From positions 4,092,001-4,156,000 of the forward strand of contig NZ_LT607412.1 of the NCBI RefSeq assembly GCF_900091455.1: a stretch of 64,000 nt of DNA, written 5' to 3'. Below are positions 63,532 to 64,000 of the stretch, piece by piece. Under the pieces are notes generated by a model, which saw nothing but the letters and a program-made list of their open reading frames with translations, was not told the origin of the DNA and ran no database searches. A program made the position numbers and the translations under genes. The stretch's first letter is position 1, and each line of letters opens with the position of its first letter. This stretch comes from Micromonospora coriariae (GTDB lineage: Bacteria > Actinomycetota > Actinomycetes > Mycobacteriales > Micromonosporaceae).

Positions 63532-64000
63532 TTGTCCACGACAGACAAAGAACTGCGGGTCGGCATGGTCGGCTACGCGTTCATGGGCGCCGCGCACTCG
63601 CAGGCGTGGCGCACCGTGAACCGCGTGTACGACCTGCCGGCGCGGGCCCGGATGGCGCTGATCTGCGGCCGGGACACCGGAAAGGTGGCGGACGCCGCCG
63701 ACCGGCTCGGTTGGGACGCGTACACCACGGACTGGCGTGACCTGATCAGCCGGGACGACATCGACGTGGTCGACGTCTGCACCCCGGGCGACAGCCACGC
63801 CGAGATCGCCCTCGCCGCGTTGGCCGCCGGCAAGCACGTGCTGTGCGAGAAGCCGTTGGCCAACACGGTGGCCGAGGCGCGGGCGATGACCGCCGCGGCG
63901 GACACCGCCCGGGCAGCCGGGGTGCGGTCGATGTGCGGGTTCAACTACCGCCGGGTCCCCGCGGTCACGATGATGCGTCAGCTCGTCGCCGACGGACGAC
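63532..64000 (+). CDS. Gfo/Idh/MocA-family oxidoreductase, 5' part (3' end outside window)
   Basis: The first 156 residues are present. TTG 63532 follows GGGGGGAG. The N-terminal Rossmann fold reads LRVGMVGYAFMGAAHSQAW, then DDIDVVDVCTPGDSHAEIALAALAAGKHVLCEKPLA, whose EKPLA is the family's catalytic-region motif. GFNYRRVPAV begins the second domain. Such enzymes oxidise sugars or inositols with NAD(P). Next to an RbsB-type importer this points to catabolism of an imported sugar or cyclitol. Confidence 0.9.
   Translation, partial: MSTTDKELRVGMVGYAFMGAAHSQAWRTVNRVYDLPARARMALICGRDTGKVADAADRLGWDAYTTDWRDLISRDDIDVVDVCTPGDSHAEIALAALAAGKHVLCEKPLANTVAEARAMTAAADTARAAGVRSMCGFNYRRVPAVTMMRQLVADGR

Overview
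The window reads as chromosomal DNA of a high-GC filamentous actinomycete, most likely Micromonospora or a close relative in Micromonosporaceae. The reasons are the roughly 70+% GC content, the many GTG/TTG starts with 4-bp overlaps, an actinobacterial housekeeping order (hemW-hrcA-dnaJ-rsmE, phoH-ybeY-CBS protein-deaminase-like-era, recO-uppS, glyS, dusB, ppdK, dgt, dnaG), a CIRCE element, an IdeR/DmdR-type iron box, and intergenic repeats of a kind I recall from Micromonospora genomes. No tRNA, rRNA, CRISPR array, insertion sequence or prophage was seen. The region is mostly core genome with a few accessory genes.

Layout. 1-4.7 kb: end of hemW, a DUF4870-type membrane protein, and the CIRCE-controlled hrcA-dnaJ-rsmE group. 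4.7-11.8 kb: SDR reductase, HIT hydrolase, serine hydrolase, then phoH-ybeY-CBS/HlyC-deaminase-like-era. 11.9-18.6 kb: acyltransferase, adhesin-like lipoprotein, recO-uppS, small membrane protein, pirin and 6-phosphogluconate dehydrogenase. 19-22.5 kb: a complete ECF vitamin transporter under a TPP riboswitch. 22.6-25.1 kb: a tight operon of an alpha/beta hydrolase, an AAC(3)-like acetyltransferase and a SIS-domain protein. 25.2-28.7 kb: DUF6328-like protein, a long acyl-CoA dehydrogenase and two membrane proteins. 28.8-32.4 kb: a zinc module (znuABC plus SmtB-type and Zur-type repressors) with a Zur box. 32.5-38 kb: small proteins, glyS, an AbiEi/DUF559 gene bounded by repeats, dusB and a secreted cysteine protease. 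38.3-47.6 kb: GH20 hexosaminidase, ppdK, roadblock protein, VOC protein, dgt, iron-box siderophore-interacting protein and LtrA-like protein. 47.7-53.5 kb: dnaG, a small protein and a TAXI-type TRAP transporter. 53.7-58.2 kb: a drug-type ABC exporter (ATPase plus two permeases) and a YihY/BrkB protein. 58.4-64 kb: a ROK regulator followed by a ribose/inositol-type ABC importer and the start of a Gfo/Idh/MocA dehydrogenase.

Most unusual structure lies between genes. Repeat family R1 consists of two tandem 31-bp units. Two of its three copies place a TACACT -10 box 6 nt before a start codon (HIT gene and dusB), and two copies in inverted orientation bound an AbiEi/DUF559 nuclease-like gene like the ends of a cassette. 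Family R2 is a long perfect or near-perfect hairpin (three copies). Its loop GGAGATCCAC is conserved while the arms differ. At least ten genes have TANNNT 6-7 nt before the start codon with no leader, which predicts leaderless mRNAs; at the siderophore gene the iron box lies on that -10 box.

All calls come from reading the sequence and remembered family motifs. No database search was run.
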